A DNA stretch of 64,000 nt from assembly GCA_013697915.1 (NCBI GenBank), contig JACCVY010000119.1, positions 1-64,000 on the forward strand. The letters are read 5' to 3'. The notes below the pieces were generated by a model. The model was not told where the DNA came from, did not search any database, and saw only the letters and a program-made list of their open reading frames with translations. Shown one piece after another: positions 1 through 8,791 of this stretch. A program made the position numbers and the translations under genes. Each line of letters starts with the position of its first letter. The stretch's first letter is position 1. Origin of the DNA: Blastocatellia bacterium (lineage in GTDB: Bacteria > Acidobacteriota > Blastocatellia > Pyrinomonadales > Pyrinomonadaceae).

Positions 1-6
1 TGATAC

Positions 7-54
7 ATGCCACGACATCGTTTACACGAGGAAGTGCCATGCCATCGTTTACAG
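7..54 (+). repeat. Left IS end, two transposase-site motifs
   Basis: Two imperfect copies of the 21-bp end motif lie at 7-27 and 34-54. They share the core CATCGTTTACA and are separated by 27 bp start to start, mirroring the right end. These are presumably transposase binding sites (inference). Confidence 0.7.
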
Positions 55-133
55 TTCTTTGAAAGTTTAGTTTATTTAACGGCTGCAGCGGACTTGTTTC
101 ATTATCTGGGCCTTTCTCTTTTAGGAGGAAGGC

Positions 134-1309
134 ATGAAGAAGAAACAAGAGCGCGACAGGGAGCATGCGATCAAGTCCTACTTGAAAGGCGAATCGATCA
201 CGGCGATTGCCAGGAAGCTGGGTTACTCGCGGCCCTGGGTTTACAAATGGGTTGAGCGTTATCAAGCCAGCAGCGCAGGACATGAGTGGCAGGAAGACGA
301 GCCCAGATGTCCTCATAGTAATCCGCGGCAGATGCCGGGCGAGGTTGTCGAAGCAGTCAAACTTGCGCGACTGCATCTCTACAACCAAGGCCTGTTCTGC
401 GGGGCCCAGGCGATTAGCTGGGAACTGGAAACAATGCAAGTCTCGCCGCTGCCGAGTCTGCGCACAATCAGCCGGATAGTTCAGCGCGAAGGGCTGACGC
501 ATCGCCGCACCGGACGTTATGAGCCGAAGGGGAAGCGCTATCCGCAATTGAGTGGTCAGCACGCTAATGACGTACATCAGAGCGACTATGTCGGGCCCTG
601 TTATCTCAGTGGGCCGCTGCGCTTTTACAGTATGAACAGCGTGGACCTCGCGACTGGCCGCTGTGCGGTGACGCCGGTTTTGAACAAGGCTGCGCAGTCG
701 GCGATCGATGCTTTTTGGTCTAACTGGTGGCGTTTGGGCATACCAAAGCATCAGCAGGTAGATAACGAATTGGTGTTCTATGGCAGCCATCGACACCCGC
801 GCGGCATGGGTTGTCTGATTCGCCTTTGTCTGGCCAATGGAGTCGAACCATGGTTCATTCCGATGGCTGAGCCCTGGCGCAACGGCGTGGTAGAAAAGTT
901 CAATGACCACTACCGCGGAGGTTTTCTGAGAAGAGTGGTCATGAGGGGAGTCGACGACCTGGAGCGGGAATCGTTGCTCTTTGAACAAAAACATAACACG
1001 CGATATCGCTACACCAAGTTGCGAGGCCGCACTCCGCAGATGGCTCTGGAACAACAAAAACAGCAGCTCCGTTTGCCGGCATCGCCAACGGCGCCGAAAC
1101 ACCCATTGCCGAAGCCAGAGAGTGGCTGTTATCACCTGGTCCGTTTCATTCGCAGCCACGCCGTGTTGGATATCTTCGGCGAGAAGTTCCGCGTGCCTCC
1201 AGAAGCCGTTTACGAGTATTTGATTGCCACCATCGATGTGGCCGCGCAAAAGCTCAGAGTCACGATGAATGAAGTGGTTATTGATGAACACGATTATGAG
1301 CTGAGATGA
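134..1309 (+). CDS. IS481-like DDE transposase
   Basis: Transposase of 391 residues. Residues 8-45 form a helix-turn-helix (SITAIARKLGYSRPWVYKW), followed by a second DNA-binding segment and an integrase core. Likely catalytic acids are D151 (in HQSDYVGP), D210 (in QVDNEL) and E254 (in VVEKFNDHY). The ATG is preceded by a strong AGGAGG at 123-128. The frame is intact, so the copy may be functional. At 391 residues it is somewhat longer than many IS481 transposases, with about 60 residues after the core. Confidence 0.88.
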   Translation: MKKKQERDREHAIKSYLKGESITAIARKLGYSRPWVYKWVERYQASSAGHEWQEDEPRCPHSNPRQMPGEVVEAVKLARLHLYNQGLFCGAQAISWELETMQVSPLPSLRTISRIVQREGLTHRRTGRYEPKGKRYPQLSGQHANDVHQSDYVGPCYLSGPLRFYSMNSVDLATGRCAVTPVLNKAAQSAIDAFWSNWWRLGIPKHQQVDNELVFYGSHRHPRGMGCLIRLCLANGVEPWFIPMAEPWRNGVVEKFNDHYRGGFLRRVVMRGVDDLERESLLFEQKHNTRYRYTKLRGRTPQMALEQQKQQLRLPASPTAPKHPLPKPESGCYHLVRFIRSHAVLDIFGEKFRVPPEAVYEYLIATIDVAAQKLRVTMNEVVIDEHDYELR

Positions 1310-1312
1310 ATT

Positions 1313-1365
1313 GTTCCTTTGACTGCTTCAGTCGCCCTCCGGGCTCCTTCAGCAGCCAAAGGAAC
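1313..1365 (+). terminator. Hairpin after the transposase gene
   Basis: GTTCCTTTG (1313-1321) pairs with CAAAGGAAC (1357-1365), and the stem can extend through CTGC/GCAG. It starts three bases after the stop codon and lies inside the IS. No T-run follows, so rho-independent termination is uncertain; it may instead shield the transposase from outside transcription. Confidence 0.4.
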
Positions 1366-1382
1366 AGGAACTAAATAACTTT

Positions 1383-1430
1383 CTGTAAATGATGTCATGG
1401 CACTTTTCGGTGTAAACGATGTCATGGCAC
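1383..1430 (-). repeat. Right IS end, two transposase-site motifs
   Basis: Inverted counterparts of the left-end motif lie at 1383-1403 and 1410-1430 with the same 27-bp spacing. The outer copy (core GTAAACGATGTCATGGCA) is closer to consensus than the inner one. The spacer from 1431 to 1831 holds no gene that I can support. Confidence 0.7.
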
Positions 1431-1640
1431 TTGAGAAGTAGAAACTAACTGGCGGTAGAACGAGGATCGGAGAAACTTCTTGCGTAGTGAGATGGCAATA
1501 ATGAAAAACTAGTTGGACGTGGCGAGGGGCGGAAGCAATTTAGGTGCGCTAAGGTTTAGCCCTCATTGCTAGCGCTTTGGACTGACCGCCGTTCATCGCA
1601 CGGCCAGTTGTTTATTTCTCTCTGATCTATCGCTGGATGC

Positions 1641-1646
1641 TATAAT
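1641..1646 (+). promoter_or_regulatory. Possible -10 box for the downstream surface-protein gene
   Basis: A perfect TATAAT occurs 185 bp upstream of the GTG start at 1832, in an otherwise gene-free spacer. No good -35 lies at the expected distance, so this is a weak prediction. Confidence 0.25.
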
Positions 1647-1831
1647 CCGCGCACAGTTCAGTTCAGTCTTCGCCTACACGAGTGCTAAACGGCCGCTTCG
1701 GCCCACGCAAAGCTTGCACCAAGGGCATCCGCCAAAACGTCGCTGATCTGCATCACACTCTCTGGGCTGCTTCTTTGAGAGTTATCTTCCAACTCCACGT
1801 CTGATATGGGCACACGATCAAGGAGGTCTTT

Positions 1832-4800
1832 GTGAAATTCGCACGCTTACCTAGGTACATAGTTGCTCTGGTTTTTCCGTTCTGTTTTCTCGCCTCGCTC
1901 TCTCCTTGCAAGGCAAAGGTACTGTTGAGAAACGAGAATGCTCATTTCGAGCAGCAGGATGCGACGGTTTCCACCCTCAAACAGGGAGACCGGCTTGAAC
2001 GCGAGGTCAAAGCCGGTGAAGTACAAACCTATCAAATTCCGCTGTCTGCTGGAGACTACGTTCAGGCGCTGGTTGAGCAGCGCAGTGTGAATATTGCTCT
2101 AACGCTCTTTGGGCCTGATCGCAAAAAGCTCGCCGAGATCGACTATCAGAAATTCCGTCAGGGAATCGAGCGGTTGTACTGGGTCGCTAACCTACCAGGT
2201 AATTTCGAACTTGAGGTTCGCTCATTGGAGAAGGAAGCCGGAGGAGTTTATGAGATCCGGCTCGCAGAATTACGCACGGCAAGCAACACAGATCGGCTAC
2301 AAGTCCAAGCCCTTCAGCTCTATTGGGAAGGCTCGCGGTTGGGAACACAGAGGGATGCAGAGTCGCAAAGCAAGCCAATCGAAACATATCAGCATGCCGC
2401 AAAATTATTTAAGGAAGCTGGGGACAAGTCCGGCGAAGGCGCGGCATTGCACAGAATTGGGCGAATGTATTCAGAAACACATCAATCACAGAAAGCTCTC
2501 GCCTATTTTGATCAGGCTATTCCGTTATACATCCTTGCCGGCGACCGACAGGGCGAGGGCAGCGCGTTGATTGACAAGGGTACGTTATATGGTGACGACG
2601 GCAATGCAGAGCTATTTGACGTGGCCAAAGCTTCCGAGCTATACGAACGCGCTTTGCCTATCGCGCGCGCGATCGGCGATAAGGAGTTGGAAGCAAGAAC
2701 TATCTTCAACACTGCGAAGTTGTACGGTCGTCCGTCAGGTGACTGGCGCAAGGCGATCGATTTGTATCACAGCGCGGTGGCGCCGGGACGGGCTTCCGGA
2801 AACCTCAAGATTGTTGCCGGCGCCTTGAACAATATGGGGATGGCCTACTTCGATAGTGGGGAGCCGTACAAAGCCCTCGAAATCTTTGATCAAGCACTTA
2901 CCACGGTTCGAAGTCTCGGCGATCGACAGAACGAAGCGGGTTACCTTCATAACATCGCCATGGCGTTGTATAGCGTCGGCGACGTTCAGAAGTCGTTGGA
3001 TGTTCTCGACGGGGCCGAAGCAATCGTTCGCACCGAGAAGCTCTCCTTCATCGAACCTTACACGCGCCATCTCAAAGGTCTGATGTTCAGCGCGTTGGGA
3101 GAACATGAACGAGCGATCGAATCTTACCAACAAGGTCTGCTGCTGGCGCGCCAATTTGGGATGCGTAATGGCGAGCGCTCTTTTCTCATGAACATAGGTG
3201 AGGCGCAACTTAGAGCAGGCGATGTAATCGCGAATGATGGCACGGCGGAGAGCTTTTTTGGCCAACTCGTTGCAATTAGCGGCGATACGGCAATCGTGGG
3301 TGCGTTGGTAAATAACGGTAATAACGGTCTCTTTTATGTCTTTGTTCGCTCCGGCAACACGTGGACACAACAAGCCAAACTAATACCAAGTGACGGTGTC
3401 GCTGTGAATTTCCACAGCGGGCTAAGGGCGGCCATCAGTGGCGATAGGGTAGTTATTAACGGGCCAGCCGCCACAATCAATTCAAACATTAATCAAGGTG
3501 CTGCATATGTTTTTGTCAGAAACGGCACGACCTGGACTGAGCAGCAAAGACTTACGGCCAGCGATGGCGCGGCTGAGGACCAATTTGGTTCCGTCGTTTC
3601 CATTGATGGCGACTCAATCGTCGTTGGTGCGGTGCGAGACGACGTAGGTTCAAACACCGATCAGGGTTCAGCTTACGTCTATATCAGACAGGGGGCGGTA
3701 TGGACGGAGCAGGCGAAGTTGGTCGCGAATGATGGTGCAGCAAATGGGCTCCTTGGTTCAAAAGTTTCTATTAGCGGCGATACGGTCGCTGTCAGCACGG
3801 GTGTTTTTAGTCCCAGCTCGGTGAGCAAGGCTTATGTGTTCTTTCGAAGTGGAACGAGCTGGTCGCAACAAGCAAACGTCTCGGTTTGCGGACCACATAA
3901 CCCAAACAGTCCCTGTGGGATTCAAAGTGTTGCCGTCAATGGCGATACGTTTATCTTTGGCGATATAGGCGTCAACGTTGGTAATAACACCTTTCAGGGC
4001 GCAGCCTACGTATTTATTCGCTCCGGAACAACCTGGTCACAGCAGCAACGACTGACAGCCAGTGATGGAAAAACGGATGACTCTTTTGGGTTTTCTGCGA
4101 TTGAAGGAAACACGATAGTCGTTGGCGCGCGCGATTCTGCTTATGTTTTCACCCGCTCAGGAAATGTTTGGACTGAGCAGCAGAAGCTTCAACTCAGCCG
4201 TGCAAACTCAATGGCCTTCAGCGGTAATACAATCCTTCTCGGAGTTCCCGGCGAAACGATTAATGGAAACACGAACCAAGGTTCGGTCTATGTTTTTGTC
4301 AGCCCTACTTCGACGCCGAGTGTCATCCAATTCGACGCCACGAATTATCCGGCTGCTGAGAACATCGGCAGCGTGCCGATTGTCGTTACACGCGCCGGCG
4401 ATACTTCTGGAATAGCCTCTGTTGGTTATGCAACGAGTGACAGTGCAGGTTTGAACAACTGCAACGTGCTTAACACTGGAGTTGCTTCGTCACGCTGTGA
4501 TTATGAAACGACCGTGGGGACGTTGCACTTTGCTGCAGGCGAAACTTCCAAAACGATTTCTATTCCACTTATCGATGACTCTTATGCCGAAGGCAACGAG
4601 AGTTTTGTTGCGACGTTGAGCAATGCAACGGGCGCTACTCTTGGGTCGCCAACCACGGCAACCATTACTATCAACGATAACGACGCGACGACGGGAACAA
4701 ATCCAATTGATCAGGCCGGCTCCTTCGTACGTCAGCACTACATCGACTTCCTCAACCGCGAGCCTGATGGCAGTGGTCTGGCGTTCTGGAGCGATCAGAT

Positions 4801-5497
4801 CACGTCCTGCGGCACGGACACAGCTTGCACAGAGATCAGGCGCATCAACGTCTCGGCAGCATTCTTCTTATCGATTGAGTTTCAGGAAACAGGCTATCTG
4901 GTGGAACGGCTCTATAAAGCTTCATACGGCAAAGGTGCGGGAACGTCTACGTTTGGCGGAACGCATCAACTCGCAGTTCCGATTGTCCGCCTTATCGAAT
5001 TCTTGCCGGACACGCAGCAGATTGGACGAGGCGTAGTAGTCGGAGAGCCGGGCTGGGAGACGGTGTTGGAAAATAATAAGCAGGCATTCACGGCAGAGTT
5101 TGTGCAACGCCTGCGGTTTACGACGGCGTTTCCGACATCGATGATAGCAGCACAGTTTGTAGACACTCTGAACGCGAATGCCGACAATCCTCTGTCGCAG
5201 TCAGAACGCGATCAGCTCGTCAATAGTCTAACTTCCGGCGCAATGACCCGCGCTCAGGTGTTGCGAGCAGTAGCGGAAGATCCGGATCTTAAGAGTGCCG
5301 AGTTCAACCGCGCGTTTGTCTTGATGCAATATTTTGGCTATCTGCGTCGCAACCCGAACGACACGCCTGACTCAGATTACAGCGGCTACGACTTCTGGCT
5401 GACGAAGTTGAACCAGTTCAACGGAAACTTCGTCAACGCCGAAATGGTCAAAGCTTTCATTGTATCCGGCGAGTACAGACAAAGATTTGGTCCGTAA
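1832..5497 (+). CDS. Secreted TPR / FG-GAP propeller / Calx-beta / DUF4214 protein
   Basis: Protein of 1221 residues with a GTG start after AGGAGG (1821-1826). A signal peptide (about 1-28) is followed by a pre-peptidase-like beta domain (about 45-130) and TPR repeats (about 160-450, e.g. AAKLFKEAGDKSGEGAALHRIG). From about 465 to 825 there are seven or so FG-GAP-like propeller blades of the form ISGDTAIVGA...YVFVRSGTTW. A Calx-beta domain (about 830-945) and a C-terminal DUF4214 domain (about 960-1220, FLNREPDGSGLAFW) follow. The N-terminal half resembles acidobacterial TPR proteins that normally end in a CHAT peptidase domain; here a surface-adhesion type C-terminus follows instead. It is probably exported and cell-surface associated. 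Ligand and function are unknown. Confidence 0.85.
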   Translation: MKFARLPRYIVALVFPFCFLASLSPCKAKVLLRNENAHFEQQDATVSTLKQGDRLEREVKAGEVQTYQIPLSAGDYVQALVEQRSVNIALTLFGPDRKKLAEIDYQKFRQGIERLYWVANLPGNFELEVRSLEKEAGGVYEIRLAELRTASNTDRLQVQALQLYWEGSRLGTQRDAESQSKPIETYQHAAKLFKEAGDKSGEGAALHRIGRMYSETHQSQKALAYFDQAIPLYILAGDRQGEGSALIDKGTLYGDDGNAELFDVAKASELYERALPIARAIGDKELEARTIFNTAKLYGRPSGDWRKAIDLYHSAVAPGRASGNLKIVAGALNNMGMAYFDSGEPYKALEIFDQALTTVRSLGDRQNEAGYLHNIAMALYSVGDVQKSLDVLDGAEAIVRTEKLSFIEPYTRHLKGLMFSALGEHERAIESYQQGLLLARQFGMRNGERSFLMNIGEAQLRAGDVIANDGTAESFFGQLVAISGDTAIVGALVNNGNNGLFYVFVRSGNTWTQQAKLIPSDGVAVNFHSGLRAAISGDRVVINGPAATINSNINQGAAYVFVRNGTTWTEQQRLTASDGAAEDQFGSVVSIDGDSIVVGAVRDDVGSNTDQGSAYVYIRQGAVWTEQAKLVANDGAANGLLGSKVSISGDTVAVSTGVFSPSSVSKAYVFFRSGTSWSQQANVSVCGPHNPNSPCGIQSVAVNGDTFIFGDIGVNVGNNTFQGAAYVFIRSGTTWSQQQRLTASDGKTDDSFGFSAIEGNTIVVGARDSAYVFTRSGNVWTEQQKLQLSRANSMAFSGNTILLGVPGETINGNTNQGSVYVFVSPTSTPSVIQFDATNYPAAENIGSVPIVVTRAGDTSGIASVGYATSDSAGLNNCNVLNTGVASSRCDYETTVGTLHFAAGETSKTISIPLIDDSYAEGNESFVATLSNATGATLGSPTTATITINDNDATTGTNPIDQAGSFVRQHYIDFLNREPDGSGLAFWSDQITSCGTDTACTEIRRINVSAAFFLSIEFQETGYLVERLYKASYGKGAGTSTFGGTHQLAVPIVRLIEFLPDTQQIGRGVVVGEPGWETVLENNKQAFTAEFVQRLRFTTAFPTSMIAAQFVDTLNANADNPLSQSERDQLVNSLTSGAMTRAQVLRAVAEDPDLKSAEFNRAFVLMQYFGYLRRNPNDTPDSDYSGYDFWLTKLNQFNGNFVNAEMVKAFIVSGEYRQRFGP

Positions 5498-5588
5498 CTA
5501 TCAGGTAGCTCGGCCGATGGAAATACTCGGAGGCCGGCGTCGCGGAAATACCATTCGCGCGGCCCCTTCCTGTGTTAGCGCGCTAGGT

Positions 5589-5816
5589 CTACTTTCGAGT
5601 CAAGCGAATTTCGAAGAGCTTCGGCCAGAGTTTTCCGGTCACGAAGAGTCTGCCAGTCGCATCGTTGTAGGCAATACCGTTTAAGACAGCCCCTTGGTCG
5701 CTCACTTCACCGCGCGCGAGAAATCCCGTCAAATCGATCCAGCCTACCACCGCACCGGTCTGCGGATTGATACGAGCTATCCGGTCAGCGTGCCAGATGT
5801 TGGCGTAGATTTCCCG
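5589..5816 (-). pseudogene. 3' remnant of a glutaminyl-peptide cyclotransferase gene
   Basis: The minus strand encodes about 75 residues (EIYANIWHADRIARINP through AVLNGIAYNDATGRLFVTGK) that match the C-terminal end of the glutamine cyclotransferase family, normally about 250 residues. The natural stop is present, but everything upstream is missing: the homology ends about 20 bp from the tdk stop codon, so tdk now occupies the space where the 5' part would be. It is most likely a deletion or rearrangement relic. No plausible start or ribosome-binding site is evident. Confidence 0.7.
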
Positions 5817-5836
5817 CGCGCAACTGGTCGAAGCAT

Positions 5837-6460
5837 CTAGTCCGAATGAACGGTGGGCGCGTCGGCATGAGGGACGAAGCATTTGCGGCAGCGGGCTTCG
5901 TACATGCCTTCGCCGCCGACCGCGACGCGCTCTTCGGATTCGAATGTGCGCTGCGTGTAGTTAGCCGCCTGGCCGCACTTCATGCAGATCGCGTGGGTCT
6001 TGGTAATGTACTCGGCGATGGCAAGCAACTGCGGCATTGGTTCCCAGGGCTTGCCGGTGTAGTCCTGGTCCAGGCCGGCGATGATCACGCGTATGCCGCG
6101 CTGGGCCAATTCATTCGCCACGCTCACCAGGTCGTTGTCAAAAAATTGCCCCTCATCAATACCAACTACTTCCGTGTCTGCATCAACCTTTGCCAGCACT
6201 TCAGCGGCGCTGCGGCTGTTTGCCGATTCATGTCGCATCTCGGAATGCGAAACGATGTGATCGTTTGAGAAGCGCGAATCGACTTCCGGCTTGAACACCT
6301 GCACCTTCTGCCGAGCAATTTTTGCGCGCCGCAAGCGGCGAATCAGCTCTTCCGACTTCCCCGAAAACATCGAACCGGCAATCACTTCGATCCAGCCGGT
6401 GGTGACACGCGAGTGGTGTGTCGGTTCGCCGTCATTAACTTGTGCTATCAGTTCGTCCAT
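5837..6460 (-). CDS. tdk: Thymidine kinase
   Basis: Phosphorylates thymidine to dTMP in the pyrimidine salvage pathway (type II TK family, cytosolic). The 207-residue protein has the P-loop [10 protein letters not shown] (K35), the catalytic acid in GIDEGQFF (E104) and the zinc-binding cysteines C160/C163 and C192/C195. Length is normal for the family. It is probably monocistronic: a palindromic repeat separates it from the upstream DUF84 gene, and a gene remnant lies just downstream. Confidence 0.95.
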   Translation of the reverse strand: MDELIAQVNDGEPTHHSRVTTGWIEVIAGSMFSGKSEELIRRLRRAKIARQKVQVFKPEVDSRFSNDHIVSHSEMRHESANSRSAAEVLAKVDADTEVVGIDEGQFFDNDLVSVANELAQRGIRVIIAGLDQDYTGKPWEPMPQLLAIAEYITKTHAICMKCGQAANYTQRTFESEERVAVGGEGMYEARCRKCFVPHADAPTVHSD

Positions 6461-6477
6461 ATTGGCTAATTACCCTT

Positions 6478-6536
6478 GTTTAGAGGCGGCCGTTGCCCGC
6501 CACCATATCGAACGAGGGCGACGCCCTCGTCTAAAC
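6478..6536. repeat. REP-like palindromic element overlapping a stop codon
   Basis: GTTTAGA (6478-6484) and TCTAAAC (6530-6536) bound two internal palindromes, GGCGG...CCCGCC and CGAGGGCG/CGCCCTCG. The TAG stop of the DUF84 gene (6531-6533 on the minus strand) is part of the element's right edge. It can form an extended hairpin between the DUF84 gene and tdk. Confidence 0.6.
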
Positions 6537-7151
6537 GCTTTCCGAATAGAGCTTCTGATTATAGAACGGCGCCAGCGCAGCGATTAATGCCACTTCGAAA
6601 CTCATCGAGCGCGTCACCAGATCTCGAGAGAGAATGCCCCAGGCGCCTTGCCGGCTACGCACGTCTGACACTCCGGCGACTTCATCAATCACCAGCCCGA
6701 GTTCGCGACGGCCTTCAATAACTTTCTTGGCGAGTGACGCGGGAACACTAATCGACGGCGTCGCGCCGAACGTTCCATTTTTTCCGTCAGTCGCATAAGC
6801 CCACCCGCGCAAAAACGTGTGCCAGTCGCCTTCTATCGAGATGGAATGAAAACCACCTTCCAGACCGACGTAAACGTCAGCCGACCGGCGCTGCGCCTGA
6901 AGTAAATCACGTACCGCCAGCGCTCGTTCGCGCGCGCCCTGCATTAACTGCCAATCGTTGAGCGGCATTGCCGGCACGTTTGTTTCGACCCTGCGCGCGA
7001 TGATGTTCGCTTCCGCCCATGCCGGATCTATTTCCGCTATCCGCGCAAGGCTGCCCCTGACGGCCATGATCTTGGCGGCCCGATCAGAACCTAAAGCGAT
7101 TGTTTTGGCTTCAGCCGGAGTTTGCGGATTCAAAATTGTCAGTTGGGACAA
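6531..7151 (-). CDS. DUF84-family inosine/xanthosine triphosphatase-like NTPase
   Basis: The 206-residue protein matches the DUF84 (YjjX-type) fold. Visible motifs are IALGSDRAAKIMAV near the N-terminus, YVGLEGGF in the middle and the C-terminal QGAWGILSRDLVTRSMSFE. Characterised relatives hydrolyse non-canonical purine triphosphates (ITP/XTP), cleaning the nucleotide pool; that activity here is inferred from family. It is transcribed toward tdk, and both act on nucleotides. Confidence 0.75.
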   Translation of the reverse strand: MSQLTILNPQTPAEAKTIALGSDRAAKIMAVRGSLARIAEIDPAWAEANIIARRVETNVPAMPLNDWQLMQGARERALAVRDLLQAQRRSADVYVGLEGGFHSISIEGDWHTFLRGWAYATDGKNGTFGATPSISVPASLAKKVIEGRRELGLVIDEVAGVSDVRSRQGAWGILSRDLVTRSMSFEVALIAALAPFYNQKLYSESV

Positions 7152-7381
7152 AGCACTGCCGGATAAACGTGTCAGAGGCTATAACACAGCGGCGCTTTCG
7201 GTCAAAAGCAGCGCGCCGAATGCGTCGCTTGACATTAACTATAGCCGATTGCTGTAATCGAATTATTCCGCGCGAGTAGTTTAGAGTACAAGCTTTAGCT
7301 TGGCGCTTATCAACGAAAGACAACCCAAAGGTTGGACTCTAAACCGCTTGAAGTTGTTGTAATGTTTGGAGGGTTTCGCGC

Positions 7382-8596
7382 GTGTCGCTCGAAGAATTAG
7401 TTTACGACTGGAACACGGTCGATCCGGCGCTGCTGCCGCCGAAACGTCACATCGGCTTTGACGACGAGACGCTGCGCGACGGTTTGCAGTCGCCTTCGGT
7501 TTGCGAGCCCCCCGTCGAGAAGAAGATCGAGTTGGTTCACTTGATGAACGCGCTTGGCATCGACACGGTAGACATCGGCTTGCCTGGAGCGGGCGGCACA
7601 CACGCCGCGGGCGTCGAATTGATGGCGCGCGAAATTGCCGAAAAAAAATTAAAGATCCGCCCGAATTGCGCGGCCCGAACGCATCGCAACGACATCATCC
7701 CCATCGTTGAGATTTCACAGCGCGCCGGCATTCCCATCGAAGCCTGCACCTTCATCGGCTCGTCGGCAATACGTTTCTTCGCCGAAGACTGGACGCTGGA
7801 TAAGCTACTTAAAATGACCGAAGACGCGGTCACGTTTGCGGTTGGCGAAGGCGTGCCGGTGATGTACGTTACCGAAGATACGACGCGCGCGAATCCGGAA
7901 ACGATCCGGGCTTTATATACGACTGCGATTCAATGTGGCGCGAAAGCTGTCTGCGTCTGCGACACCGTTGGACATTCAACTCCCGATGGCGCCCACGCTG
8001 TGGTTAAATTTGTCAAAAGCATCATCGATGAGCAGGGCGGCGGCATCCGGCTTGACTGGCATGGGCATCAGGATCGTGGGCTGGGTGTCATTAACTCTAT
8101 CGCCGCAATTCAGGCCGGCGCGGATCAGGTCCATGGTTCGGCGCTGGGTATGGGCGAGCGCGTCGGCAACACGCCGATGGACCAGCTGCTTGTCAATCTA
8201 AAACTGATGGGCTGGATTGAAAACGATTTGTCACGGCTGGGTGAATACTGCGCGCTGGCATCGAGCGCTTGCGAGTGGGCCATCCCGCATAACTATCCCG
8301 TTTTTGGTCGCGATGCGTTTCGCACCGCCACCGGAGTGCATGCAGCGGCGGTGATAAAAAGCTATCGAAAAGGTGATAAAGAACTCGCTGATCTCGTCTA
8401 CTCCGGCGTGCCTGCCGGCCAATTTGGACTAGAGCAGGTTGTGGAGGTCGGGCCGATGAGCGGCAAGTCAAATGTCATCTACTGGCTCGAGAAGCGCGGC
8501 ATTCAGGCAAGCGAAGATCGCGTGACGCGCATCTACGAACATGCAAAACAAGCGTCTGCCGTACTGCCGGAAGAGGAAATAATGCGTCTCGTGTGA
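7382..8596 (+). CDS. 2-isopropylmalate/homocitrate synthase-like aldolase
   Basis: HMGL-like TIM-barrel enzyme of 404 residues that condenses acetyl-CoA with a 2-oxo acid. The N-terminal FDDETLRDGLQSPSV holds the metal and catalytic residues, and the HxH metal site is H227/H229 (WHGHQDRG). The later GMGERVGNTPMDQL motif is typical. The C-terminal LeuA regulatory domain is absent, so it is shorter than classical LeuA and probably not leucine-inhibited. Substrate (2-oxoisovalerate, 2-oxoglutarate or pyruvate) cannot be told from sequence. GTG start with GGAGGG at 7368-7373. Confidence 0.8.
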   Translation: MSLEELVYDWNTVDPALLPPKRHIGFDDETLRDGLQSPSVCEPPVEKKIELVHLMNALGIDTVDIGLPGAGGTHAAGVELMAREIAEKKLKIRPNCAARTHRNDIIPIVEISQRAGIPIEACTFIGSSAIRFFAEDWTLDKLLKMTEDAVTFAVGEGVPVMYVTEDTTRANPETIRALYTTAIQCGAKAVCVCDTVGHSTPDGAHAVVKFVKSIIDEQGGGIRLDWHGHQDRGLGVINSIAAIQAGADQVHGSALGMGERVGNTPMDQLLVNLKLMGWIENDLSRLGEYCALASSACEWAIPHNYPVFGRDAFRTATGVHAAAVIKSYRKGDKELADLVYSGVPAGQFGLEQVVEVGPMSGKSNVIYWLEKRGIQASEDRVTRIYEHAKQASAVLPEEEIMRLV

Positions 8597-8604
8597 ACGA
8601 ATTG

Positions 8605-8780
8605 GTAAATCGTGAATCGTAACGTAAATGGTGCGTCGGAAGAAACTCGTGACTCAGTTTCACTGTTTCTTACAGATTTCGAAAACACCGCGTGGAATCT
8701 TCCAGTTATTCCTTAGCAGCGTTTTTTTTGAACCGCGTTTCTTCCGATTTACGATTCACGATTTACGCTTTACGATTGAC
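8605..8780. repeat. Inverted pair of heptanucleotide repeats
   Basis: The right arm reads GATTTAC-GATTCAC-GATTTAC-GCTTTAC-GATTGAC, five heptads at 8746-8780. The left arm GTAAATC-GTGAATC-GTAACG (8605 onward) is its reverse complement, so the two arms can pair. About 115 bp of non-coding DNA lies between the arms. It fills the spacer between the synthase and peptidase genes. Confidence 0.65.
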
Positions 8781-8791
8781 CTTTGAGCGTT

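Larger units (their letters stand above)
8..1429 (+). mobile_element. IS481-like insertion sequence
   Basis: One DDE transposase gene is bracketed by inverted ends. Each end carries two copies of a 21-bp motif related to GTGCCATGACATCGTTTACA, spaced 27 bp apart at both ends (starts 7 and 34 on the left, 1383 and 1410 on the right, inverted). The outermost matching bases give tips near 8 (TGCCA) and 1429 (TGGCA). I see no clear target duplication in the few left-hand bases available, so the exact tips are uncertain. Family assignment is by transposase type. Confidence 0.75.

Noticed and set aside
2735-3373. Long minus-strand open frame of 212 codons within the TPR gene
   Set aside because: It is antisense to clearly coding TPR sequence, lacks recognisable domains and a ribosome-binding site.
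8605-8780. Heptad repeats as a CRISPR array
   Set aside because: Units are 7 bp without unique spacers, arms are inverted rather than direct, and no cas gene is present.
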